Source: Acidobacteriota bacterium (GTDB lineage: Bacteria > Acidobacteriota > Vicinamibacteria > Vicinamibacterales > UBA8438). From it: a DNA stretch of 39,509 nucleotides. Made by a program: the position numbers and the translations under genes. The stretch is taken from positions 26,143 to 65,651 of the forward strand of contig WTFV01000247.1 in the NCBI GenBank assembly GCA_011523845.1, written 5' to 3'. Below, in pieces: positions 32,354 through 39,509 of this stretch (its first letter is position 1; every line of letters begins with the position of its first letter). The notes under the pieces were generated by a model. It did no database searches. It was not told the DNA's origin and was given only the letters and a program-made list of their open reading frames with translations.

Positions 32354-34000
32354 GACAAGGTGCCGGCGCGCCTCGGCGACATGGACGCCGAGGCGTTCCG
32401 CCGGCACGGCCATGCCCTCGTCGACTGGATAGCCGACTATCTGAACGACGCCGAGCGCTACCCGGTTCTCTCCCGGAACGCGCCGGGCGCGGTGCGCGAC
32501 GCGCTGCCGCCGTCCCCGCCTGAGCAGGGCGTCCCGTTCGATACGATCCTCCGCGACTTCGAGCGGGTGATCCTGCCCGGCATCACCCACTGGAACCACC
32601 CGGGCTTCTTCGCCTACTTCGCCATCTCGGGCGCCGCCCCCGGCGTGCTGGCAGAGTTCCTGTCCGCCGCGCTGAACGTCCAGGCGATGCTGTGGCGGAC
32701 GTCGCCCGCCGCCACCGAGCTCGAGGAGGTGACGCTGGGCTGGCTGCGGCAGCTTCTCGGCCTGCCCGACGCGTTCGAGGGCGTCATCTACGACACCGCG
32801 TCCATCTCGAGCCTGCACGCGCTGGCCGCGGCGCGGCACCGCGCGGTGGCCGACGTGCGCACGCGCGGATTGGCCGGGCGTTCGGACATTGGCCCACTGC
32901 GTGTCTACGCGTCCGAGCAGGCCCATTCCTCGATAGACAAGGCGATCATGACGCTCGGGCTGGGTCACGAGGCGCTGGCCCGGATCCCGGCCGACGCCGA
33001 GTTCCGAATGCGGCCCGAGGCGCTGCGGGAGGCCATCGCCGCCGACCGCGCGCGCGGCGTGACGCCACTGGCCGTGGTCGCCACCGTCGGCACCACGTCG
33101 ACCACCAGCGTCGACCCGGTCGGTCCCATCGCGCGCCTGTGCGCCGACGAGGGGCTCTGGCTGCACGTCGACGCCGCCTATGCCGGCGTCGCGGCCCTGG
33201 TCCCGGAGACGCGGGACGTGCTGGCCGGCTGCGAGCGGGCGGATTCCTTCGTGGTCAACCCCCACAAGTGGCTCTTCACGCCGTTCGACCTCAGCGCGTT
33301 CTACTGCCGTCACATGGACACGCTGCGCGACGCGTTCTCGCTGACTCCCGACTACCTGCAGACCCTGGAGGCGGTGGAGGTCCGCAACCTGATGGACACC
33401 GGGGTGCAGCTCGGGCGCCGATTCCGGTCGCTGAAGCTCTGGGCCATCCTGCGGCACTTCGGCTCGGAGGGCATCCGCGACCGGCTCGCCGAGCACATGC
33501 GGCTCGCCCGGCTGTTCGCGGCGTGGGTCGACGAGAGCCCGGACTTCGAGCGGCTCGCGCCGGTCCCGTTCAGCGTGGTCTGCTTCCGGGCCGTGCCGGC
33601 CGGCGGCACGGGAACGGAGGACGCCGGAGCGGTCGGGGCAGGCGGCGGCGCCGGTGCCGCCACCGCATCCGGCAATGCGACCGCGGCCGGCGACGCCCGT
33701 GTCGCCACGGCACTCGGCAATGCGACCGCGGCCGTCGACGCGAGTGCCGGCACGGCGCCCGGCAATGCGACCGCGGCCGGCGCCGCCGCGGGCGACGCGC
33801 TGAACGAGCGGCTGCTCGAGGCGGTCAACGCGACCGGCGAGGTGTTCCTTTCCCATACGCGCCTCGACGGACGTTTCACCCTCCGCCTGGCGGTGGGACA
33901 CGTGCGCACGGAAGAGCGCCACGTGCGGCGGGCATGGGATCTGCTGAACGAGAAGCTGCGCGCGTTCAGGGCAAGCTCCACACCTTTAGCCAGCGCGTAG
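32330..34000 (+). CDS. PLP-dependent group II decarboxylase (aromatic amino acid type)
   Basis: A 556-residue enzyme. Core motifs: GITHWNHPGFFAYFAISGAA, TSPAATELEEVTLGWLRQLL, the PLP-stacking region YASEQAHSSIDKAIMTLGLG, LHVDAAYAGVAALVPE with the PLP-pairing Asp, and the Schiff-base Lys in SFVVNPHKWLFTPFD. This is the aromatic-L-amino-acid decarboxylase group (Dopa, Trp, Phe/Tyr). The usual acidic or neutral substrate residues cannot be assigned safely. Between about 424 and 495 an Ala/Gly-rich insert with three 15-residue repeats interrupts the C-terminal domain. GTG 32330 is used; GTG 32348 and ATG 32381 are alternatives, all without a clear ribosome binding site. The 3' end overlaps convergent sixA by 35 bp. 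Confidence 0.9.
   Translation: MANRDTVADKVPARLGDMDAEAFRRHGHALVDWIADYLNDAERYPVLSRNAPGAVRDALPPSPPEQGVPFDTILRDFERVILPGITHWNHPGFFAYFAISGAAPGVLAEFLSAALNVQAMLWRTSPAATELEEVTLGWLRQLLGLPDAFEGVIYDTASISSLHALAAARHRAVADVRTRGLAGRSDIGPLRVYASEQAHSSIDKAIMTLGLGHEALARIPADAEFRMRPEALREAIAADRARGVTPLAVVATVGTTSTTSVDPVGPIARLCADEGLWLHVDAAYAGVAALVPETRDVLAGCERADSFVVNPHKWLFTPFDLSAFYCRHMDTLRDAFSLTPDYLQTLEAVEVRNLMDTGVQLGRRFRSLKLWAILRHFGSEGIRDRLAEHMRLARLFAAWVDESPDFERLAPVPFSVVCFRAVPAGGTGTEDAGAVGAGGGAGAATASGNATAAGDARVATALGNATAAVDASAGTAPGNATAAGAAAGDALNERLLEAVNATGEVFLSHTRLDGRFTLRLAVGHVRTEERHVRRAWDLLNEKLRAFRASSTPLASA
33671..33779 (+). repeat. Three in-frame 45-bp repeats inside the decarboxylase gene
   Basis: A 19-bp unit encoding GNATAA starts at 33671, 33716 and 33761, exactly 45 bp apart. 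The 15-residue periods read GNATAAGDARVATAL, GNATAAVDASAGTAP and GNATAAGAAAGDALN. Being in frame, they extend a surface loop rather than break the gene. Confidence 0.92.
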
Positions 34001-34415
34001 GATCGCCCCCCGGGTCCGGCTCCAGCGCCACCATGCCATGCGGGGGAAACTCCACGTCCTCGCCGACGCGGCCGAGCAGGCGCCGCAGCAGGCGGGCGAT
34101 GTGCGGCATGTGGCCGATCAGCAGCAGGTCGCGCGTCTCGCCGGCGAGCCGGTCCGCGAGGATGTCCGACGGGTCGGCCGGCTGCAGGCCGCGCACCATC
34201 GTGAAGGCGGCCAGGGGGTTGCACGCCAGGCGGAACGCCTCGCCGGTCTGGCGCGCCCGCAGCTTGCCGCTGTGCCGGATCTCGACCGGCGCGACGCCGC
34301 GCCCGGCCGCCTCCTGTGCGAGCCGTTCGACCGCCGCGCGGCCGGCCTCCGTCAACGGCCGTTGCGCATCGACGCTCGGAGGAACCGCCTCGCCGTGGTG
34401 GACCAGGTAGATCAC
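33966..34415 (-). CDS. sixA: SixA-like phosphohistidine phosphatase
   Basis: A 149-residue histidine phosphatase. The catalytic N-terminus is IYLVHHGEAVPP (RHG replaced by HHG), with the second site Arg-rich IRHSGKLRARQTGEAF and the distal His in LLLIGHMPHIARLL. SixA removes phosphate from His in phosphotransfer proteins; the change of RHG to HHG at the nucleophile motif is unusual and may affect activity. GTG 34415 overlaps the trkH stop as GTGA, so it is cotranslated with the potassium uptake genes. Its end overlaps the convergent decarboxylase. Confidence 0.86.
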   Translation of the reverse strand: MIYLVHHGEAVPPSVDAQRPLTEAGRAAVERLAQEAAGRGVAPVEIRHSGKLRARQTGEAFRLACNPLAAFTMVRGLQPADPSDILADRLAGETRDLLLIGHMPHIARLLRRLLGRVGEDVEFPPHGMVALEPDPGGDPTRWLKVWSLP

Positions 34416-35884
34416 TGCGGCCCCTGGCCCTCGATTCCGCGCCAGTGCGCGCTCGTCCAGACCTCGGGGCGCAGCAGGGCGAGCACGGGCACCACCTCGA
34501 GGCGCCCGATCCACATGGCCGCGATCAGCGTCAGCTTGCTGACCGGGTGCAGCCCCGCGTAGCTGGACACGGGTCCCACCTCGCCGAAGCCGGGACCGAT
34601 GTTGCCCAGCGTGCCGGTCGTGGCGGTCACCGCCGTCTCGAGGTCCGCCCCCAGCCCGATGACCACGGCCGTGCAGATCGCGAAGACGAGGACGTAGAAC
34701 AGGAAGAACACCAGGACCGAGCGGAGCACCTCGTCGGGCACGACCTTTCCGCCGAGCTTCACCGGCAGGACGCCGCGCGGATGGAGCGTCCGCCGCAGCT
34801 CCAGCAGCGTGAAGCGCCCGACCAGCATGTGCCGCAGCACCTTCGGTCCGCCGGCCGCGGAGCCGGCGCAGCCGCCGATGAACATCACGGCCAGCAGCAC
34901 CAGCTTGGTCCGGTCGTTCCACAGCTCGAAGTCGGTCGTGGCGTACCCGGTGGTGGTCAGGATCGACAGCACCTGAAACGTGGCCCGGCGCAGGGGCGCG
35001 CCGTCGCTCTCGACGGTCCACAGCAGCAGGGCCAGCGAGGCCGCCGCCAGCGCCACGATGCCCGCGTAGGCCCGGAACTCGTCGTCCCGGAACAATGCGC
35101 CGGGGCGGCCGAGCAGCGCGCGGTACTGCAGGGCGAAGTTGGCGCCGGCGAGGAACATGAAGAGGCAGATGATCCACTCGATCAGGGCGCTGTCGTAGCC
35201 CATGATCGACTGCGCGTGCGGCGAGAAGCCGCCCGCCGCGAGGGTGGTCATGGCGTGGCATACCGCGTCGAACCACGGCATGCCGGCCAGGCCGAGCGCA
35301 ATCACCTCGGCTGCGGTCAGGCCGGCGTAGAGCCGCCACAGCGACGCCGCCGTCTTGCGGATCTGCGGCGCCAGCTTCTCTTCCGTCGGTCCCGGCGCCT
35401 CGGCGAAGAACAACTGCCGGACCTCGCCGGCGAGCCGCGGCAGGACGGCGACCACCAGGGCGATCACGCCCATCCCGCCGATCCACTGCGTCATCGCGCG
35501 CCAGAAGAAGAGCCCCCGTCCGGGCGACTCGAAGTCGGTCAGGATGGTCGCACCGGTCGCGGTGATGCCCGACATCGCCTCGAACAGCGCGTCGATGAGG
35601 CCGAAGCCCACCCACAGATAGGGGATCGAGCAGAGGATCGCGAACAGCAGCCAGACGCCGGACACGACCGAAAGGGACTCTATCCGGCGCAACTCGTCAT
35701 CGGCGCCGCGGGAGACGCTGAGCAGGCCTTGACCGATGCCGCCGCTGATGACGCCCCCGAGCACGTAGCCCGGGACGTCGCTCCACTCGCCGTAGAAGGC
35801 GGCCACGAGCGCCGGCGCGGCGAACGCCGCCCCGAAGATCCGGCAGATGCGGCCGGCGACGTGGGCGATGCTGATGATGCGCAT
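34412..35884 (-). CDS. trkH: Potassium uptake protein TrkH, membrane subunit
   Basis: A 490-residue membrane protein with about ten helices. The four selectivity-filter loops are visible: MSGITATGATILTDF, TLAAGGFSPHAQS, LSILTTTGYATTDFE, and TTGTLGNIGPGFGEVG, each with its conserved Gly. LGGKVVPDEVLRSVLVFFL is the typical C-terminal stretch. It forms the ion path for K+ entry, gated by TrkA. The ATG at 35884 starts 10 bp after the trkA stop; longer upstream ORF forms are not hydrophobic and are rejected. Confidence 0.95.
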   Translation of the reverse strand: MRIISIAHVAGRICRIFGAAFAAPALVAAFYGEWSDVPGYVLGGVISGGIGQGLLSVSRGADDELRRIESLSVVSGVWLLFAILCSIPYLWVGFGLIDALFEAMSGITATGATILTDFESPGRGLFFWRAMTQWIGGMGVIALVVAVLPRLAGEVRQLFFAEAPGPTEEKLAPQIRKTAASLWRLYAGLTAAEVIALGLAGMPWFDAVCHAMTTLAAGGFSPHAQSIMGYDSALIEWIICLFMFLAGANFALQYRALLGRPGALFRDDEFRAYAGIVALAAASLALLLWTVESDGAPLRRATFQVLSILTTTGYATTDFELWNDRTKLVLLAVMFIGGCAGSAAGGPKVLRHMLVGRFTLLELRRTLHPRGVLPVKLGGKVVPDEVLRSVLVFFLFYVLVFAICTAVVIGLGADLETAVTATTGTLGNIGPGFGEVGPVSSYAGLHPVSKLTLIAAMWIGRLEVVPVLALLRPEVWTSAHWRGIEGQGPQ

Positions 35885-35894
35885 GGACCGCCGT

Positions 35895-37232
35895 TCAGCC
35901 GCGCACGAACAGGTCGCGCACGCCCCGGACCGCGGGGTCCTTGCAGCAGACGAGCAACGTGTCGCCTCCTTCAATCCGGTGATCGCCGCGCGGTACGATG
36001 ACCTCGCCCGCGCGCAGCACGGTGCCGATGATGGAATCCCGCGGGAGGCGCAGGTCCCTGACCGCGGTGGGCGGGAGCCCCGCCGGCGCGGTCAGCTCCA
36101 CGACGCGGGCCTGACCCTCCTGCAGGATGGCGAGCAGGCTGGCCCGCCCCCCGTCGATCTGGTGGACGACGGACGTCACGGCCGCGCCGCGGGCCGACAA
36201 CGCCACGTCGATTCCGACCCGCTCGAACAGGCGGTGGTTGGCCGCCTTGCTGACGCGGGTGATCACCTTGCCGACGCCGAGCTGGTGTCCGAGCAGCGAG
36301 GCGAGCAGGTTGCGCTCGTCGTTGTCGATGACCGAGACGAGAACGTCGCTGCGGCCGATGTCCTCGTTCTCCAGCAACTCGAGGTCGGTACCGTCCCCGT
36401 GGAGGACCAGAGCACGTTTCAGCTTCGCCGCGAGCATCTCTCCGCGAGCACGCTTCCGTTCGATGATGCGGAGTTGAATGCCGTCGGCGCGGTCGAGGTG
36501 CTGCGCGAGACGATAGCCGACGTCGCCGCCGCCGATGATCGTCACAAGCTGCGTCCCCGCGTCGCCGGCGCCCGGCGCCATCAGCGTGCGGATCCGCGCC
36601 ATGCCGTCGCGGTTGCCCATCAGGACCACCCGGTCGTCCGCCTCGAGGCGCGTCTCGCCGCGCGGGATGGAGGTGGACTGCTCGTGCTTCACCGCGATGA
36701 CGACCACCCCTGCCGGCAGGTCGAGAGACGCCAGCGGCGGCCCGACCAGCGGCGAGTCGGCGTCGAGCCGGTACTCCAGCATCTCGATGCGGCCCCCGGC
36801 GAACACCTCGGCGTCGGTGGCGCCCGGGGCCATGATGATCCGCTCGATGTCGGCGGCCAGCTCCCCCTCGGGCCAGATGATCTCGTCGATGCCGAAGTGA
36901 CCGTGGAAGCCGTCCGCACCCCCGACCAGCAGGTCTTCCCGCGTCGCGAAGCAGATGGTTCTCCGCGCGCCCAGCTTGCTGCCGAGCGCGCAGGCGACGA
37001 TGTTCACCTCGTCGAGCTGCGCCGCGGCGATGAACAGCTCGCAGCGTTCGACTCCCGCACGCCGCAACACGTCGGGATTGGCGCCGCTGCCGGCCACGAA
37101 CTCCACGTCGGCGTCCGCGAAACGCTCGCCGACCAGCGGATCCGAATCGACTACGAAGACGTCGTGTGCCGGGCCGAGGGCTTTCGCCAGCGGGTACCCG
37201 GTGGCCCCGCCGCCGATGATGATGATGTGCAT
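35895..37232 (-). CDS. trkA: Trk system regulatory protein TrkA
   Basis: A 445-residue cytoplasmic protein with two tandem RCK units. The first nucleotide site is HIIIIGGGATGYPLAKAL with the acidic end VVDSDPL; the second is VTIIGGGDVGYRLAQHLDRA. Each is followed by a TrkA-C ligand domain (RGETRLEADDRVVLMGNRDG; PRGDHRIEGGDTLLVCCKDP). It binds NAD(H) or ATP/ADP and gates TrkH. The start is ATG 37232, right at the first strand. A small perfect hairpin CGGCCG-TTTT-CGGCCG (37252-37267) lies 20 bp upstream of the ATG. Confidence 0.95.
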   Translation of the reverse strand: MHIIIIGGGATGYPLAKALGPAHDVFVVDSDPLVGERFADADVEFVAGSGANPDVLRRAGVERCELFIAAAQLDEVNIVACALGSKLGARRTICFATREDLLVGGADGFHGHFGIDEIIWPEGELAADIERIIMAPGATDAEVFAGGRIEMLEYRLDADSPLVGPPLASLDLPAGVVVIAVKHEQSTSIPRGETRLEADDRVVLMGNRDGMARIRTLMAPGAGDAGTQLVTIIGGGDVGYRLAQHLDRADGIQLRIIERKRARGEMLAAKLKRALVLHGDGTDLELLENEDIGRSDVLVSVIDNDERNLLASLLGHQLGVGKVITRVSKAANHRLFERVGIDVALSARGAAVTSVVHQIDGGRASLLAILQEGQARVVELTAPAGLPPTAVRDLRLPRDSIIGTVLRAGEVIVPRGDHRIEGGDTLLVCCKDPAVRGVRDLFVRG

Positions 37233-37309
37233 CCGATCGCCGCCGCCTGCTCGGCCGTTTTCGGCCGCCGCCCGCCGCTTCTTCAATCCTACTCCCGCGG
37301 CGGACCGGA

Positions 37310-37315
37310 TATACT
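37310..37315 (+). promoter_or_regulatory. -10 box of the SLC13-like permease gene
   Basis: TATACT stands 8 nt before ATG 37324, so transcription should begin within 1-2 nt of the start codon and the message would be leaderless. No ribosome binding site is present, which supports this. No clear -35 was found. Confidence 0.5.
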
Positions 37316-37323
37316 GCCGGCCC

Positions 37324-38646
37324 ATGGATGCCGCCACCCTGTCGCTCGGCGCGCTGGCGATCGCCATCGTGGTCAGTTGCACCATCCGGCTGCACGTCGG
37401 GTTCCTCGCCATCTCGCTCGCGTGGATCGTCGGCGTCTACATCGCCGACATGAGCGCCGCCGAGGTGATGAGCGGCTTCCCGACCCGGCTGTTCCTGACC
37501 CTGGCCGGCGTCACCCTGCTCTTCTCGCAGGCGCAGGCCAACGGCACGCTCGACCTCATCGCCCACAAGGCGGTGCTGCTGTGCCGCGGCAACGTCGGCG
37601 TCATGCCGATGATGTTCTTCGCCCTGTCGTTCGTGCTCGCCTCGATCGGGCCGGGCAACATCGCCTCGGTCGCCCTGATGGCGCCCATGGGCATGGCCGT
37701 CGCCGGGCAGGTCGGCATCCCCGCGTTCCTGATGGCGATCATGATCGGCAACGGCGCCAACGCCGGCTCGCTCTCCCCCATCGCGCCGACCGGCGTCATC
37801 GTCAACGGCGTGATGGACGAGATCGGGCTCAGCGGCTACGCGCTGTCCACCTACCTCAACAACATGATGGCGCACGCCGTCGTCGTCTTCGCGGCCTACT
37901 TTCTGCTGGGCGGCTGGCGGCTGCTCGGCCGCTATCACGAGGGCGCGCTCGTCGTGCCGGCGCGGGGCGGCGGCGATGCGGCGCCGGGAGAGGACGGCGG
38001 CGACGGGGCCGAGGGCAAGGCCGGCGCGGAAGACTTCCAGCGCGAGCACTGGATCACCATCGGCGTCATCGCCATGCTGCTGGTCGGCGTCATCCTCTTC
38101 AACGTGGATGTCGGGCTCGGCGCGTTCGGCTGCGCCATCCTGCTGGCCCTGCTCAAGGCGGGCGACGAGTCCGAGGCGGTGAAGATCATGCCGTGGCGCG
38201 TGATCATGATGGTCTGCGGCGTCACCGTGCTCATCTCCGTCCTCGACGAGACCGGCGGCCTGGAGCTGTTCACCCGCGTGCTGGCCGGCGTCTCGACCGC
38301 CAACACGGTGACCGCCGTCATGGCGTTCACCACCGGCTTCATCTCCATCTACAGCAGCACGTCCGGCGTCGTCCTGCCGGCGTTCCTGCCGACCGTGCCG
38401 GGCTTGGCCGCGCAGGTCGGCGGCGTCGAGCCGCTGGCCATCGCCTCGTCGATGAACGTCGGGGCGCACCTCGTCGACGTCTCCGCGCTGTCGACCCTCG
38501 GGGCGCTTTGCATGGCCGCGGCGCCGAAGTCCGAGGACCCGCGGAAGCTGTTCAACAAGCTGATGGCGTGGGGCCTGTCGATGACCATCGTCGGCGGGTT
38601 CACCTGCTGGTTGCTGTTCACGGTGCTGCGGATCGGGATCGGGTAG
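37324..38646 (+). CDS. SLC13/MatC-like anion or dicarboxylate permease
   Basis: A 440-residue membrane protein of about eleven helices. The N-terminal half shows RLHVGFLAISLAWIVGVYIA, LTLAGVTLLFSQAQANGTLD, SFVLASIGPGNIASVALMAP and GNGANAGSLSPIAPTGVIVN, the MatC N-terminal pattern of the ion-transporter superfamily. The second half repeats the motif as TTGFISIYSSTSGVVLPAFL. A charged loop (residues 216-240, GGGDAAPGEDGGDGAEG) separates the halves. Substrate is probably a carboxylate such as malonate or another dicarboxylate; the sequence does not settle it. It is divergent from trkA. Confidence 0.88.
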   Translation: MDAATLSLGALAIAIVVSCTIRLHVGFLAISLAWIVGVYIADMSAAEVMSGFPTRLFLTLAGVTLLFSQAQANGTLDLIAHKAVLLCRGNVGVMPMMFFALSFVLASIGPGNIASVALMAPMGMAVAGQVGIPAFLMAIMIGNGANAGSLSPIAPTGVIVNGVMDEIGLSGYALSTYLNNMMAHAVVVFAAYFLLGGWRLLGRYHEGALVVPARGGGDAAPGEDGGDGAEGKAGAEDFQREHWITIGVIAMLLVGVILFNVDVGLGAFGCAILLALLKAGDESEAVKIMPWRVIMMVCGVTVLISVLDETGGLELFTRVLAGVSTANTVTAVMAFTTGFISIYSSTSGVVLPAFLPTVPGLAAQVGGVEPLAIASSMNVGAHLVDVSALSTLGALCMAAAPKSEDPRKLFNKLMAWGLSMTIVGGFTCWLLFTVLRIGIG

Positions 38647-38682
38647 GACAGGCTCGCGCATGTTTCCCCTTCGCCTGGAGCC

Positions 38683-39480
38683 ATGACTCCGGAGAAGCTG
38701 CGAGCTCTCTTCGGCGGACTCCAGGTCTGGCAACGCCAGGGGCGGCGCGCTCCCCACAAGTGTCTCCTCGCATTGTGGGCGATCGGCCGATGCCTGAGCG
38801 GGGAGAGCCGGATGGCGCCCTACCGATTGGTCGACGAGCGGCTCACCGAACTGCTGCGCGAATTCGGACCTCCGCGGAGATCCGTGCATACGGAATTCCC
38901 TTTCTGGCGCCTGCAGCACGACGGCGTGTGGGTGCTCGACCGCACCGACGGCATCACCCTCACCAGCAGCGGCGACGCTCACAAGACGTCACTCCTTCGG
39001 GCTGGAGTCCGTGGCGGTTTGACCGAGGACATCTACGACACGCTCCGCGCGAATCATCGCCTCGCAACGCAGGTCGCGAGCGATCTCCTGGCGGCGCACT
39101 TTCAGGAAACGCAATACGACGACATCCTTCAACGGGTCGGCCTGGATCCGGACTTTGCCGCCGGGAGACGCTCAACGATGAGAGATCCCGGCTTCCGCGC
39201 GGTGGTGTTGCGAGCCTACGAGTACCGATGCGCGGTCTGCAGCTTCGATGTCCGCATCGGTACGCGCCCGGTGGCGCTGGATGCCGCCCACATCAAGTGG
39301 CACCAGGCAGGCGGACCCGACGACATTCAGAACGGTATCGCACTCTGCGTCCTGCACCACAAGCTGTTCGACGCGGGCGCCTTCACCATTTCACGACCCG
39401 TCGACGGCGGCGTGGTCCTGGTGTCCGAGGAAGCGGTTGGAAGCTCCGGTTTCAGCCTCGTCAGCAGAATCTGTGGGTGA
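38683..39480 (+). CDS. SBD-HNH endonuclease, phosphorothioate-dependent restriction type
   Basis: A 265-residue protein. The N-terminal region RRAPHKCLLALWAIGRCLSG, then RLTELLREFGPPRRS and FPFWRLQHDGVWVL, matches the sulfur-binding domain of ScoMcrA-like enzymes that recognise phosphorothioate-modified DNA. The HNH nuclease follows: YEYRCAVCSFDVRIGTRPVA, LDAAHIKWHQAGGPDDIQNG, and LCVLHHKLFDAGAFTI, with the zinc Cys pairs and catalytic His. It would cut foreign DNA carrying the modification. The end (SGFSLVSRICG) lacks about 20-30 residues that I expect in relatives, so it may be truncated or frameshifted. No dnd genes are in the window. Confidence 0.85.
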   Translation: MTPEKLRALFGGLQVWQRQGRRAPHKCLLALWAIGRCLSGESRMAPYRLVDERLTELLREFGPPRRSVHTEFPFWRLQHDGVWVLDRTDGITLTSSGDAHKTSLLRAGVRGGLTEDIYDTLRANHRLATQVASDLLAAHFQETQYDDILQRVGLDPDFAAGRRSTMRDPGFRAVVLRAYEYRCAVCSFDVRIGTRPVALDAAHIKWHQAGGPDDIQNGIALCVLHHKLFDAGAFTISRPVDGGVVLVSEEAVGSSGFSLVSRICG

Positions 39481-39509
39481 GTTCTGGTTCGGGCAGGTCG
39501 CCAAGTGCA

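Noticed and set aside
33671..33779. Regular 19-bp repeats at 45-bp steps as a possible CRISPR array
   Set aside because: Only three units, spacing divisible by three, inside an intact decarboxylase frame, and the spacers are themselves similar Ala-rich codons.
37252..37267. CGGCCG-TTTT-CGGCCG hairpin upstream of trkA as a terminator
   Set aside because: No U-run and no gene ends before it on the minus strand; it may only be a chance GC palindrome or a minor 5' RNA structure.
35971..38982. 1003-codon minus-strand open frame
   Set aside because: It runs through trkA in the wrong frame and antisense to the permease and HNH genes; composition is His/Asp/Arg-rich shadow coding.

Overview
The window is very GC-rich bacterial DNA with tightly packed genes, ATGA/GTGA/TTGA overlaps and frequent GTG starts. 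The mix of genes (PQQ-type propeller proteins, SoxCD, isoquinoline-oxidoreductase-like molybdoenzymes, PhoD, DUF255 protein, many toxin-antitoxin modules, and a C-terminal fragment of a hypothetical family I associate with Acidobacteriota) suggests an uncultured acidobacterium-like organism. That placement is inference. I saw no rRNA, tRNA, CRISPR array or insertion sequence.

Layout. 1-1.5 kb: tandem repeat and a PQQ-like propeller protein. 1.8-7.5 kb (minus strand): histidine operon hisI-G-D-B-H-F-A, preceded by a promoter, a His-rich leader peptide and a terminator/antiterminator pair, which together look like a classical attenuator. 7.8-11.7 kb: PhoD, a decayed gene end, a sugar dehydrogenase, and an AbrB antitoxin with a PIN toxin broken by two small duplications. 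11.8-16.6 kb: a molybdate-type HTH/TOBE protein, a HAD phosphatase, a macro-domain/nucleotidyltransferase pair, then a SelW-like gene with an in-frame UGA directly upstream of soxCD. 16.6-22.2 kb: accessory island (AAA/PD-(D/E)XK protein, Phd-PIN pair, Fic, two small antitoxins, a lower-GC HEPN-like gene, a PIN gene). 22.3-29.5 kb: gamma-glutamyltransferase, TM2 protein, a transketolase fused in frame to a zinc ribbon, and a two-subunit molybdenum hydroxylase. 29.6-32.3 kb: DUF255 protein and an OsmC-like gene whose catalytic Cys codon is UGA, divergent from a secreted phosphatase across a palindrome. 32.3-39.5 kb: PLP decarboxylase, SixA-TrkH-TrkA, an SLC13/MatC-like permease, and an SBD-HNH restriction-like endonuclease.

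The main discoveries are two probable selenoprotein genes (SelW-like, 14490-14720; OsmC-like, 31206-31670). In both, UGA sits exactly at the family's redox Cys, and a hairpin follows with its loop about 23-30 nt downstream. Each appears as a broken or missing gene if UGA is read only as stop. Next are the his attenuator, and a recurring pattern of short direct repeats spaced 61-74 bp apart at gene starts and ends, one of which has destroyed a toxin gene.
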